The notes below the pieces were generated by a model that saw only the letters and a list, made by a program, of their open reading frames with translations, did no database searches and had not been told where the DNA came from. Source: Chlorops oryzae (taxonomy: Eukaryota; Arthropoda; Insecta; Diptera; Chloropidae). From it: a stretch of DNA of 64,000 nt. Below are positions 50,487-61,781 of the stretch, piece after piece. The stretch lies in NCBI GenBank assembly GCA_020466095.1, contig CM035806.1, positions 93,737,554 through 93,801,553 on the forward strand. The letters are read 5' to 3'. Position 1 is the stretch's first letter, and the number at the start of each line of letters is the position of its first letter. Made by a program: the position numbers and the translations under genes.

Positions 50487-51806
50487 CTATAATGGCCTCC
50501 AAGTAACCATTTGACTGCTGGGGGCAGAGTTTGAATTATAGCCAGCTTTAGCAACATTTGCATAGGACATGGTGTTATTCACTGGAATATTGGCATTATT
50601 TTGTTGTGGGACAACAGGATTATTGAATATGATATTATTCGGCTTAGAACGACCAGCTTGCTTTTTTTCTAACATACGATTTTTTAATTCCTTAAATACT
50701 GGGCATCCCCTATAATTTGCGGTGTGATTTCCACCACAATTGTTGCATTTTTTCATAGCGGGTTGGTTTTTATTTTTATCGCAATTTTTAGAGCTATGGA
50801 ATTCTCCACAAACAACGCAGACAGTGCGTAGGGTGCAGTATGATTTGGTATGCCCGTATTCTTGGCAATTAGCGCATTGGACAGGGCCAGTACGCTTATG
50901 AGGTTCTTCTATTACAACTCTACGATGAAGAAGATATTGAATTCCGTAGATTGGATGAGTCTCATTTTTTTTAAGTTTTAAATTATCAGGACAGAGTTCT
51001 ACTTTAAACATTGGTTGTGGAGTTTTGGTCCTATTGAAGATGTTCATAACATTTCTTATTTTAAAACCTTTTTCCTCTAAGGCATGCTTAATTTCAAGGG
51101 GATCTACATCTGGTTCAATGCCTTTAATTGTCACATTAAGGCCCTTGCTACTTTTAAGCTGGTACGTGTAGTAGTTTTTATTATTGTCGTCAAAATATTT
51201 TGTGACAATTCTAAAACTGTTTTCCGTGTAGACCTGGATTTTGGTCTCGTAGAGATTACCTCTAGTAAGATGCACTATATGGAACGATTCCTTCCCAATG
51301 ATCTGAGTCAAGCTCATGACTAGATTGTTTGAGCTACGCTCGCGGAGGTAGATTGGTGGCGGCTTCGGAGACTTATTTCCAGAAGCGCTTGGAGAAACAG
51401 GAGCTTGAGCATCCTCAGTACTTAGTGCTGCGAATCTATTACCAATTAGCACGTTCGATGGATTAGCATTTGGGTTTGTCTTATTGACTTTAGGCTTGCC
51501 CACATTTGATTTCTGCGGGCTAAGCTTCCTTTTAATTTTAATGTAGCGGTCCATGCCTGTCTGCACTGCTGGATCGCTTATTTTATTAGCAGGAGCTTTT
51601 GTTCCGATGCTATCAAGAAGCGCGACATCTGTTGCTGAGCTCTCAATGGTGATGGTTCTTGTATTGTCTATTTCAGTTAGAACGGGGGAATTGGTTTGCG
51701 ATCGCTGTAGCTCAGACGCTTTCACTATTAAGTACGCATTTCTGGCGTTAGAGCCACTAAAAGAGTGCCTTCTTTCAGGCTGAAGTTTAAGGGTATCACG
51801 TTGCAT
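50487..51806 (-). CDS. LINE-1 ORF1: Gag-like RNA-binding protein
   Basis: 439 codons, ATG at 51806, intact. The N-terminal third is polar (MQRDTLKLQPERRHSFSGSN). The middle (about residues 150-290) holds the PRE_C2HC-type region that precedes knuckles in this group (LNVTIKGIEPDVDPLEIKHA). Three Cys/His knuckles follow: CANCQEYGHTKSYC, CVVCGEFHSSKNC and CNNCGGNHTANYRGCP. The tail is Asn-rich. Proteins of this kind coat the LINE RNA. The stop lies 106 bp before the ORF2 start, so ORF2 probably depends on reinitiation or an unusual translation mode. Confidence 0.93.
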   Translation of the reverse strand: MQRDTLKLQPERRHSFSGSNARNAYLIVKASELQRSQTNSPVLTEIDNTRTITIESSATDVALLDSIGTKAPANKISDPAVQTGMDRYIKIKRKLSPQKSNVGKPKVNKTNPNANPSNVLIGNRFAALSTEDAQAPVSPSASGNKSPKPPPIYLRERSSNNLVMSLTQIIGKESFHIVHLTRGNLYETKIQVYTENSFRIVTKYFDDNNKNYYTYQLKSSKGLNVTIKGIEPDVDPLEIKHALEEKGFKIRNVMNIFNRTKTPQPMFKVELCPDNLKLKKNETHPIYGIQYLLHRRVVIEEPHKRTGPVQCANCQEYGHTKSYCTLRTVCVVCGEFHSSKNCDKNKNQPAMKKCNNCGGNHTANYRGCPVFKELKNRMLEKKQAGRSKPNNIIFNNPVVPQQNNANIPVNNTMSYANVAKAGYNSNSAPSSQMVTWRPL

Positions 51807-52246
51807 ACGCTGTGCCCTAGCGGAAAAGCTTGATAAATCCCTAAGCCTAGCTCTAAGTCTTGCCTAGGATAAGGCAGAGCTTAAAGCTTTGGTGTGGGTT
51901 TTTGTACAAGCTAACAGTTTATTCTAGACAACTTTGGCGAAAAACAAAGATGCAATGAGAAAGATGATAAATGATAAGAGAAAAGAGAGTGGAGAAAGTC
52001 GAAGTTTGGAATATTGCAACTTTCGACGTGGAATGATAACGTCTCACCCGATGTAGCTTGAAATCCTCAGTTCCTCAGGACGATGAAAATGAGTAGAATC
52101 GCGCGAGTCGGAGAAACAATTATAAGTTGCTTTATACAATTTGAAAATTTGGATTTTAAAAATTTCGATTTGACGAGCGCGTAAACTCAGCTGTTGAAAA
52201 TTTGGATTTTAAAAATTTCGATTTGACGAGCGCGTAAACTCAGCTG
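51807..52246 (-). promoter_or_regulatory. LINE-1 5' UTR with two tandem 53 bp monomers
   Basis: Units 52141-52193 and 52194-52246 are essentially identical ('cgagcgcgtaaactcagctg' in each). On the element's strand each begins cagctgagtttacgcgctcg. Repeated 5' monomers usually carry the internal Pol II promoter in LINEs that have them, so this is a plausible promoter array. Confidence 0.75.
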
Positions 52247-52879
52247 TCTACGAAAAAATGACGACAGAAAACTCAATGTGCGTGTGCCCACAAACACACT
52301 CAAATATACAAAATTTAAAACCGGTTTAGAGCAGAGAGCTCATTCTCATGAGAAAGCAAATCGTCTCAATCGTCTCTTCACAAGCAGACAAGGCGAAAAT
52401 ATGCAAACGTCCAAATACAAACTTACGTATGGCTATGGGCGCACACACAAATTCACACATGTCACGCAATCGACAGACAAGCGCATACAGACAAGCGGGG
52501 ACCGCCGAAAAACAATCAAAATGAAAAACACTTCTCAATGTGTTGAGGGGAGATGTCCGATTGTTTTGTTTTTTCCGTGATTGTTTCTACGTATTCCTAG
52601 CGTGTGCGTTATCTTCATATAGAACGTTGTCTTTCTTTCCTCGATTTCATGCTTTCAGTGTTTGATATTTAAAAGCAACGAAGGAGTACATTATATCCTG
52701 TTTTAGGATTACATACTCTTTGGATATGTGAACAAACAAATTTGAAAAACAAAGACCAAATCCTGAATCCTGTATTTTTAAAGAAAATAACAGAGCAACA
52801 AAATATTTTCACCCCCCTGCATACTCTATCGAAATTTTTAAAATTTGCGTGTCGCTGTTCGTTTGTATGAGCGTTAGGC

Positions 52880-53886
52880 TGAAATTAGTGTGAAGCTGTC
52901 ATGTGTTTCTTGTATTTCTCCAACAAAAAATTACATCCATTTCCAATTAAATTTGTACCTAGTATACCAGCCTAAACATTGATTTTATGCTTAAATTGCG
53001 AGTGACCCTCCCGCATAGCTTTTGGGTCTTATGCAGACCAAAGGTGTGAGTTGTTGAAGTTGAAAACCTCATGTTTCGTAAAAGAGGACCCGTCATTCCA
53101 TAACACGGGGGAAATATTCACGGTGTTTGCTCTAATCCATTCCGAAAACTGAATTCGTTTCTCATAGTCGCGCGGTATAAGCTCTTGTACAGGCGTAAAA
53201 TGAAAAGGATGGAGACGTTCCTTGGGAAGGATTCTCCACACTTGAGACTTCCAAAACTCCAGTTCTTCCACTTATTTTCCGAACGCTTATGGATGGATCG
53301 TTTTGCACAATTTCAAGAACAGTATGTTCTTCTGCAACATGGCCGATTGATGCACAATTGTCTACTCCAGGACTTTGAAAACACCCATATTCACGAAGGC
53401 GTTTGATGAAAATGTTTCCAAAAGTTCATTCGTGTGGAATTATGTGTCCGAAGTTAATTATTTCCTAGAGTTTTTATTCATCTCAGGTCCTGCTATTTCT
53501 GAGCGGCAGGACTCGCAAATCTATTATGCGGGTAGCGCCCAATATATCTATGTTTAACCGGCAGAGATACGCCAAATGATTTCAGCGACGAGCGCTTATT
53601 TTACCTTTATATATATCCGGCAAAGGCGTGCCAATTGTGGAGAATCATAAACGCATGTATTGCATGGAAAATCGATTTTGAAGTTCCATTAGAACTTCGA
53701 GCTTTATTTACACAAATATTTCTGCATAGTGGAGAGCGCGTGTACATTTATATATAGACAGTTAGGCTTATATACTACATATCCAGGAAATCGTCTTGTG
53801 TATTCTCTGCGTGCTGCTGCCTGATTTCCGTTAGTGAAACCGAAAACGAAGACCATGTCAGCATATTCTTCAATTGAATGCGACAT
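52880..53886 (-). pseudogene. DUF4817-type Tc1/mariner-like transposase remnant
   Basis: The minus-strand ATG at 53886 starts [20 protein letters not shown], then [15 protein letters not shown] (DUF4817 HTH). Frame changes lead to LREYGCFQSPGVDN, VAEEHTVLEIVQNDPSISVR, VWRILPKERLHPFHFTPVQE then LIPRDYEKRIQFSEWI, and SFTKHEVFNFNNSHLWSA. TAA then separates DPKAMREGHSQFKHKINV from a TAG and AGILGT. This matches the common insect DUF4817/DDE transposase. Many stops and shifts make it inactive. It belongs to the element framed by the arms at 46990 and 54245. Confidence 0.8.
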
Positions 53887-54245
53887 TTTCGTAGGTTCTT
53901 GAATTTCAAGGTTCCGAATAACTTTTCAATGTGTAGTGGTTTGCTAACCGGACGAGGTTTTTTCATATTTGATATGCGGAATACAAGTGATTGAACATAA
54001 AATTTATGGGTGTATTTAAAAACATATTTTTCCTGAAGTGAAATATAAAAAAAGTATAAGATATATAATATACCACAAATTTGGAGAAAATTAATCGAAG
54101 ACTATGAAATAAATTGGAAAACATGTGTTAATACGACCTTTTCCATACCAAAATGGCTCCCTTAGTAAAAAAATTTAAAGTTTTTTCGCAAATTTTGACT
54201 TTGACCGTTTATTTTTCCCTCAATGTATCAAATTTTTACCAATTT

Positions 54246-54569
54246 ATTTTTTCTTAAAAGCCCATACAATTGGCTTTCAAACTTCGTTACAATTTGTTTT
54301 CTACCATAAACCATTATCGTAGGAGGCCCTATCACTCACCAGGGTGCATTTGAGACCCCCCCCCCTCTCATACGATTTTTTGTTCATCTTTCCTGCCTTA
54401 GCATCCCCATAAAAAAAAACTCTTCCGTACGGGAGACGAATACCTTGGGAACTAGATTATCTATCCCGCGTGATTGTGGATTGAAATTTTGGTGCGGGGT
54501 TGGGATTCCCTAGTCGTGTTAATCGAGTGATTTCCGTCTTTGCAATGACAATTAATTCATTAAGTTAAT
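54246..54569. other. No gene recognised
   Basis: A C8 run at 54357-54364 inside 'gagacccccccccctctcat' is the only notable point. Confidence 0.4.
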
Positions 54570-55330
54570 TCATATCCCGTCAAATTTTCCCCATGTATTC
54601 GGGATATTGTGAGGATTGAATGGCACCTGAAGTTGAATGGGTTGACTAAGGGTTGCTGGTGCCACTGCAGCCTGGATAATCAGCCCCTCCTTTTGCTTGA
54701 TGGCATCAATCTGATTCTGTATCCTTCCCATGTAAGTTATGTATGTTTCTTTTCCTTCAACCCATTCTGTCATGGATTCATTCTGCTCGTCCTCGACTAA
54801 CTCATTATCCGAGTGTTGTCTTTTCGTGTCCCCGGACACGCGCGTTTCGGCGACCTTTCACGCATACCACCAGTGTCCTGCCACACTCCGATACTCTTAT
54901 CAAAACACTCGAGGGTTTTCCTTTCTATATTTTATTTGAGAACTTAATTTTTCGAAATATTACAAGTATGTCTTTTAATTTTCGTGACTATTCTTCCCGA
55001 TCCGTGTCTTTTTCACAATCGACTGCTCGCTTTTCTTAAAAATCCAACTTAAAATATACTTAAAATTTACCTAAATCTAGGTTTGCTGATGCAAACGCTG
55101 CCGCCGTCTTTTCCTCCCCCTGGTTCATCGTTGTTGGTCCGATTCTCAATCTTCCGCAACATCGGTGTTTTTTCCCAGTCCTCGCCCTTCTCGTCATTAA
55201 CCGTTCCCTGTGTTGTCGCTCGAGCTGCCGTCTTACGCTGCAGTTTATTTTCAGTGCTTGGTGTTGTTACTATGGTTGGTGTCGCAATTGTTGTATACGA
55301 CCTTTTAGTTTCCGCAGTTGTTGTTGCCAT
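54570..55330 (-). pseudogene. LTR-retrotransposon gag-like remnants, probably Bel/Pao
   Basis: Frame 54839-54570 reads MSGDTKRQHSDNELVEDEQN, a coiled stretch, then VPFNPHNIPNTWGKFDGI, like the 'NTWGKFDGD' start of the Pao gag core, and stops there. Upstream on the same strand 55330-55067 reads MATTTAETKRSYTTIATPTI, charged and Thr-rich without known motifs. No LTR, protease or RT is seen. Bel/Pao origin rests on one short motif. Confidence 0.4.
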
Positions 55331-56469
55331 TATTGCGTTTTTTCGGTGCCGTGCTAGCTACTGCAGATTCTTGCCCTTATTTCGGCCTGGCTCGTTTCGA
55401 CACAGCTTTTGGTCTTTTGCTTGTGAAACCATCGGCCTACTTCAATTCGGCCTACTGCACTCTTGCTTGGGCTACATCAGATGATGTCAACGTTACACCG
55501 CTTTCCACTGTCAGGCCTTTCATACCGGTACTCGGTGCTCACAACACGAGTAAATCGAGCTTTGATTATCTTAATCGCAGTTCAGCGTTCTTCGATCATC
55601 TTAATATGTATTTGGCATGGATCGACTGAGGTTAATGAGTCCAGTTTTCCATTTTTCATTGAGTGTATTATTCTAAAGACGCTTTACTTAATTACAATTA
55701 AATGAACTTAAACAAACTAATCCAAAAAAAAATTTGTTTCTTTCCATTTATATAAATAAAGAAAATTTTTTAGTTACAGGACCAAAAGAAAATGTCCAAT
55801 AATAGAATTAGTAATACAATTATTCACTTTTTTATTTTTTTTTATATATTTTTTTCTTTCACATACGTGGAGTTGACAAAATTTTTTTAAGTTCAAAAAT
55901 TTCGTATACTAACGCGATAAAATCTTCACAAATGTTGATATACAAGAAAACGACCTCTTAATACCTTAGAAACTATCAAAGATAGGGACGTGAGGATAGG
56001 ACAGACGGATAGATTTAAAAAACTCACCCCGGAAAATGGTCTTATCTAATTTTTTTTTTTTTTGGCGTACACGTGAAGATAACTTTTGTTTAATGTCTTT
56101 TGCTAGGCCTTATTTTCCAAATTTTTTATTCTAGTCGAAGACTCATATATGTTATACGCTCAAATTCGACATTTCATTGCTACGAGTATAACTTGAAAAA
56201 CTCTGATTTTTGGGCAGCTTAAATTTTCGACAGACCCTTGTACTGAATGTACCACTAAAATACCACTGTATACAAATAGACAGAGGAATATAACTAAATG
56301 TAATCTCCTGGTGACGCTGATAATTTCTAAATGCACCAATACCTCGCTTTGCGTCGTTTCGTTTTGCTTTTTTTTTTTTGAAGTTGCGTCGCTGTTGAAT
56401 TAGTACTAATTTTCTTTTGATCATCTCTTGATGATTTCCGTGTGATCGCTTTCAAATGCTTTGCGGTGC
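55331..56469. other. No gene recognised
   Basis: 55331-55640 has higher G+C and three overlapping + frames without homology I can name; it may be the 5' leader of the gag-like relic. Positions 56210-56320 show faint mini-me landmarks ('cagacccttgtactga', 'taatctcctggtgacgctga'). Confidence 0.4.
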
Positions 56470-56473
56470 TTAA

Positions 56474-57204
56474 GGGGGTCTTCTCATTGAAAACCCGTTT
56501 TTGGGACCCTTTTTAAAAAAATTCTTATTTGAAAACGCAAAGAATAATTGAAAACTTTTTTTTATTTATTGTATTACAAAAGGTTCAAAGTAAATAAAAA
56601 AAATTTTTTTGCCTCGATACGTGGGCTGTTCAAAAAGTAATAAGACTTCAAAGTTGGTGGTGAAAAAAAGGTGTCGTCACGGCGGCCACGATTCCGGGTC
56701 TCCGGAGCGCCCGAAATGGAAAAAAAACAGGGTTTTAATCAGTATAGATGTATTTCTCGGGTGAACCTCAAGCTTAATTTTGTGATTTTTTTTGACAAAA
56801 TGGCGGCCATTCAAAAAAAAAATTTCAATTTCGGGCTTTTTTTTTGTAGTTTAGTGTAAAAAAAATAGTAAAAAATTTTTTAAAATTATGGTCGAGGTTT
56901 ACCCGAGAATGGTGACAATTCTGCGTCGATTCCATTTTGTTTCATGAAAATCGGTTCAGTTGAACTGGAGATATCATGGCCGCCAGTTCGAAAAACGTGG
57001 TTTCGAGATAAACGCGTTTAAAGTTTGAAGCAACGCAAAAATTACTCGTTTTAGCGCAGATCTTGCACGACAAAGAAGGCTATATTCTCTAAACTATTTT
57101 GAATTTCAAAAAATCCTTTTAGAGGCATATTCACAACTACCCTAGCTATAAATAAATGCAAAAAAAAAAGTCGAAAAAAAAAATTGCTCAATGAGAAGAC
57201 CCCC
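56474..57204 (+). mobile_element. TTAA-flanked nonautonomous element, copy 3
   Basis: The same inverted ends (GGGGGTCTTCTCATTGA) and perfect TTAA flanks at 56470-56473 and 57205-57208. Collinear with 32172-32908 with scattered substitutions. Confidence 0.9.
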
Positions 57205-57449
57205 TTAAGTTACTGCTTCAATGCAAATAAAAAGTTAAGTTTTTTTACACGAGAATTTTATCAATGTCTTCTTCATAAACAACCCTGATACAACCGATAT
57301 CATGTCATTCTCAAAACTTATTAAATTGTTGTCCACCATTTCAAACTCGATTTTTGTTTTCTGGCAAATGTAAAGCAAAATTATTTATTAGAAACATTGA
57401 AAACCCCCTTATACAGTTTTCTTGACTTGATCAGATGTCATTTTTCAGC

Positions 57450-57645
57450 ATTCGCGCGCTATTTTGAATCCGCCATTTTGTTTTTGACAAATTCGATATT
57501 AAATTCTTAATCAGCGACCCCAAAAACCCCCTTATACTAATTTTAGAGGGATTTTATTGTAATTTTTCAATATTCGCCCGCCATTTTGAATCCGCCATTT
57601 TGCTTTCGACAAATTCGATATTAAATTCTTAATCAGCGGCCTTGA
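57450..57645. repeat. Two-copy 121 bp tandem repeat
   Basis: 'attttgaatccgccattttg' followed by 'acaaattcgatattaaattc' occurs at about 57467 and 57588 with few changes. Confidence 0.75.
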
Positions 57646-58493
57646 ATACCCTTATGTGCCAAATTTAAGTCCAATCGGACGATGTTTTCGACTTTTGGCC
57701 AGCTTTTCGGGATTTTCAACCACCGTACGGCAGTGGAACTACTCCCAAAAGTTTGGACTGTTGAAAATTGCGAGTCGATCTAATTTTTTTCTTCTTGCTT
57801 TTCAAATCGGGCATTATTTTTGCATCCCAATGCACAGTTACATAATTGGAGCCTACAAATATCATTTCTGATTGCGTCCGAAACAATGGCACGTTGCTTT
57901 CTTCGCTCTCTCCATATGGATCTTTTGGAGCTTGCATTACTTGTGCTTTTCTGTCCAGGGTCTGACGAAAGCGTTCATTTCATTATAAGGGAGGCATTTC
58001 TACAACTTACTCCGGCTCTGTCAAGGCTTAAGCAAAGATCGCATTTTTTTGGTGCACACGACGCGTATTCTGGAACTTTTTTTCCGGGCGGTTCATAGCT
58101 ACAGTCCTCAATATCATCGTTTACAACGCTAGAATTTTCTTCATGTTCGACATTCTCCGATTTGGTTTGTGGAACCCTATTTTGGTTTTCTAGATGTTTA
58201 GACATTTGTTTAGCATTTTGATCAAATGTCTTCTTCAAATCCTGCAAAAAATAATTTTGTTTCTTTTTTATAACCTTCCTTTGTTTATGTTGGTCCTTTT
58301 TTAATTTTCTGTACTTTTCGTGCAATTTTATTAAAACGCTTGTAATGCTGCAAATATACTTGTCTGTGGCATAGATCCATTTAATATCTTTTGCTGTTAA
58401 AAGGTCGTCGTTGGCAATTGTATATTTGTTCCTCAAATGCAACATGAAAAATCTCTGAAGGGCTTCCTTTTTTGCGGGGACTTGGTTGGGCAA
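57640..58493 (-). pseudogene. Decayed gene of a dispersed arthropod transposon family
   Basis: The minus frame from 58493 reads MPNQVPAKKEALQRFFMLHL, DIKWIYATDKYICSITSVLI, a Lys-rich coiled stretch, then YASCAPKKCDLCLSLDRAGV and SCRNASLIM. After frame changes comes YVTVHWDAKIMPDL and later LLGVVPLPYG. The 'HWDGK.lp.L ... kLLGVP.lp.G' style and the conserved 'GvS.R.aa.i' block are features I recall from a repetitive protein family in arthropod and cnidarian genomes. The C-terminal half is gone. Confidence 0.55.
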
Positions 58494-59181
58494 AAAGAAT
58501 CAATTATTTTACCTACAAGCCACACATTTTTTCTTGTTGAAACCGTACCCAAATATATTATCTAAAAGTTTTTAAAATAAAACTCAAAAATTATTTCTTT
58601 TAATAAGCTGTAGGAATTACAACTTACCGATACTTGTAGAACTTAAGAAAATACTTTTTAAAAAGAAAAATGGATTCCTCGTAGAAATTTTTAAAGTTTT
58701 GAAGTAGCCAAAGCATTTGCTTCAAAAATCCCTATGGTTTTATGATTTATCGATCAGCTGATTATAAGCGAGTGAAAGATTTATTTTGAAGTTATTTTTG
58801 GCGATTTTTCGGCCTCATTTTGTAAGGGCGCGAAACAGATCAACCATTTGTTTTTTTTTTTCTAAATGGATGGGAATCGGACTTTTTTCAAAACTGCATC
58901 ATTAGTTTCTTGCGATTGAATCACGGTTTCATACAAAAAAATTTTCAAAGTTCTTTTTGTCGGTTTTTGGCCCATATTTATAAGTGAGTTGGAACTTTGT
59001 ATTCAAAACTTACATCAAAATATACCGCGAGATGTGTTAAGTAACTCCTTCTAGAAGACCGTTGTAATAAAGTGCCGCGTTAAGACACAATTCCTGATTT
59101 TGAGTTCACTTGAGCAATGAGAAGTTTTAAGGAACTTCCTAAAATTATGCTATAAATTAAAAGACATAATTTGTGTGTTTT
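58494..59181. other. No gene recognised
   Basis: AT-rich sequence with no element ends. Confidence 0.4.
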
Positions 59182-59184
59182 TTA

Positions 59185-59517
59185 GGGGCTGTTTCCACTA
59201 CAGTCGCATTTAGCATTTTTCAGCATATTTAAAAAATGCTCAAAAATGCGGCTTTGAATTACATGTAATTGTTGTTGTTCTTAAAACAGCATTTTTCAGC
59301 ATCTTGAGAAAATGCGATAAAAATGCTAAAAACCGTCTAGTTTTCATTGATATTTTCTTCAAATTTTTAACATTTCAAAGCCTACTTCAAAGAATTCAAA
59401 TATTTTTCCGAACAAAAATTCAAATTTTCACAAAATGCTAAATGCGAAACGCAGTGGAAACGGGTCTAGCATCTTTAAAGATGCAAATGCTAAATGCGGT
59501 GTAGTGGAAATAGCCCC
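59185..59517. mobile_element. PIF/Harbinger-type MITE (GGGGCTRTTTCCACTAC family), copy 2
   Basis: Inverse orientation to 37225-37560 with about 95 percent visual agreement. The flanks are TTA at 59182-59184 and 59518-59520. Two copies with TAA and TTA respectively confirm a 3 bp target. Confidence 0.9.
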
Positions 59518-59520
59518 TTA

Positions 59521-60273
59521 ATTATAACGAGCTTCATAGGGTCTAACCTTGTAACGGCGTGAAGCACATCAGCCATTTTTTTTCTAAATGGGTGGTAACT
59601 CCACTATCTTTTGAACTGCATCATTAGTTTTTTCTATTTTCATGGAAATTGTAGAAGTAATGAAGCGTTTTTTACGAAGTTTTTGAAATTTCAATGAAAA
59701 AATTGACTTCATGACTCGAAAACGACCAAAAAGATTGGCAAAACGTATGGTTTATGTACATGAATATAAAGTATAGGCATTTTTCTTTCGATTTGACGGC
59801 TGAAAATCCAAGAACATTTTACTTATGGACCTATATGCACTTAAATGTCAAAAATCTTAAAATTTTAGGAAAATCCCTCGAGCGCGACCTCTAAAACTAT
59901 TTCAAAAATTTTGAAAAATTCCTAAAAAAAATACTTTATTCCATAAGCTTCCAAAAAACGCTTGTGCCATTATGTAATACGCAAAATAAAATTTTTTTGA
60001 GACACCCTAGTACACATGTCCGTGGAACGACCCATATATAAAAATCCAAATATTGTGATGTAAATTAGGTCCTCCAAATCTTAAAGCCGCAATTCTACAA
60101 TTTAATTACACTGTGCTTGAATTTGGTACTTTTTTTTTACCGACAACATCGAGACAAATCTCGTAAACAAAATTGAGGGGCGCCGAATTCAGTCCCATCA
60201 ACCGTTTTTTAGATTGGCTCTAGTTTTTGAGATATCGCGGTTTAAAAATTATGACTAACTTCGTTAAAAAAAA
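59521..60273. other. No gene recognised
   Basis: Nothing beyond AT-rich sequence. Confidence 0.4.
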
Positions 60274-60277
60274 TATA

Positions 60278-61111
60278 AGGTAAGTGCACCACGTAAGGCC
60301 CGGCTCCTCGTAAGGCCCACTTTCATTTTAACCAACTTCAAATGTTCTTGTACTTGTTGAAACATGTCCTCAAGTTATTTCATAGAAATAAAAAATTAAG
60401 AGAATCGCACAATATTTGTGGCGACCACAGTCAATTGAAGATAAAAGAGAAATAAAAATGGCGACGCTTAAATAATAATAATTTATAGTGAAATTGTGGG
60501 TTGCTTTCTTACAATAAGAAAGTTTGTTGTATTGTGAAGATACAGGGGTATGTTTATGGTAAAAATTTAAACTGCAAATATTTTTTCTTGGAAAGCCTAT
60601 ACATAAAAAATGCAAGGACATTAGGAAACCGTATCTTGAGTTGCTCTGAGGTCAAAAGAGTAGGACGATCGGCCGCTATACCTTTTTAATCCTTAAATAG
60701 CGGTTAATCCTTAATTATTAGTTTTAAAAAACTGAGTAACATTTAATTAGTTTTTTTAAAAATAAACGAATTTTGTCTGTTATTTAAATTTTTTTTACTA
60801 GCTTTTACAAAATTAATTAACCTATAAAGCTTACAAAACTAATTAATGCAGGTCTGTGTTCATTATCTCAAACAAGGAGTAAGTGGGCCTTTTAAGGTAC
60901 ACATGTTCCTCGTAAGGCCCAAAACGGCGTTTTTTTTAAATCGCATTTTAGGAGGTTTTCCGATAATGTTTTTTGGTAGAATTTTTTTTGTTTATCTATA
61001 GAAAAAATATGAAATCAAAAACAACACAAAAACAATCGGGTTTGTAACATCAATACTTTGTACGCTGTAATGGAATAGGTATTAGGTGGGCCTTACGTGG
61101 TGCACTTACCT
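60278..61111. mobile_element. 834 bp TIR element, TATA target duplication
   Basis: The ends AGGTAAGTGCACCACGTAAG (24 bp with small differences) are inverted at 61111 and flanked by TATA at 60274-60277 and 61112-61115. Inner copies of 'cctcgtaaggccca' sit near both ends and may be subterminal binding repeats. The interior shows no transposase. A TA or TATA duplication would suit a Tc1/mariner-like enzyme, but the superfamily is open. Confidence 0.8.
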
Positions 61112-61394
61112 TATAGGTATTAAGTTCATGCATAAGACGATAACGTTAATTACTTGTATTTAGTAGTATTACTTTGCAAAACTTCGTTGTAATCGCAACG
61201 GAAATTGGTATTTTATAAGTGCTTACTTTCAATTTCCACCACATTTATTAAAAAAGTGAAGCATACTTTTAAGGGAAGTAGAATTGTTTTTTTTTTTTTT
61301 GAACGGGACTTGTTTATTGAATCTTCTTATTTATAAAGAACTAACAATAAGTTGTAGAATCTTAAATCTAATTTTACATAACTTTACAAAAGTT

Positions 61395-61705
61395 TTCGGT
61401 TGTAAAGTTTCTTGTATAAACGTGCCTCGGAGCGGGCTTAAGAACTCATATATAGTTGTTTGTACATAATATGTGCCACGGGATCGGGCTTAGATAATAA
61501 ATTTTTATACAAGATAAACGTGCCTCGGAGTGGGCTTAAGAACTCATATATAGTTGTTTGTACATAATATGTGCCACGGGATCGGGCTTAAATAATAAAT
61601 TTTTATACAAGATAAACGTGCCTCGGAGCGGGCTTAAGAACTCATATATAGTTGTTTGTACATAATATGTGCCACGGGATCGGGCTTAAATAATAAATTT
61701 TTTAT
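61395..61705 (-). repeat. 98 bp tandem repeats in the LINE-2 3' UTR
   Basis: 'cgtgcctcggagcgggctta' recurs at 61421, 61519 and 61617, exactly 98 bp apart, each followed by 'gtttgtacataatatgtgcc' and 'acgggatcgggctta'. The three units differ at only a few bases. Confidence 0.92.
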
Positions 61706-61781
61706 TTAATTTTTTTTTTATTTGCATGGCGAAACAGTTTTTGCCAGTGAAGGAATTTACCGGAATCTGTTGTGTATCAAT

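Larger units (their letters stand above)
47245..52246 (-). mobile_element. Full-length jockey-like LINE (LINE-1 of this window)
   Basis: The minus-strand element has a 5' end at 52246, a tandemly repeated 5' UTR, ORF1, ORF2, and a 3' UTR ending in a 26 bp poly(A) (T-run 47245-47270). A 12 bp target duplication TCTACGAAAAAA flanks it at 47233-47244 and 52247-52258. Two ORFs with CCHC knuckles in ORF1, an apurinic-type endonuclease and RT in ORF2, and no visible RNase H domain place it in the jockey group. ORF2 carries several lesions, so this copy is dead. Confidence 0.95.
46990..54245 (-). mobile_element. Decayed DUF4817-type DNA transposon, split by a LINE
   Basis: About 130-150 bp at 46990-47145 ('gagggaaaaataaacggtca', 'gggagccattttggtatg', 'ttaacacatgttttt') is matched in reverse at 54112-54245. 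These arms enclose a broken transposase gene at 52880-53886 and the 5 kb LINE. Without the LINE the element would be about 2.2 kb, a sensible size. Arm identity is moderate, so the element is older than the LINE. Confidence 0.65.

Noticed and set aside
48192..51783. Plus-strand frames opposite LINE-1 ORFs
   Set aside because: Antisense shadows of ORF1 and ORF2.
55083..55705. Overlapping + frames of 80-133 codons
   Set aside because: No motif recognised; the minus-strand gag-like frame or leader explains the open stretches equally well.
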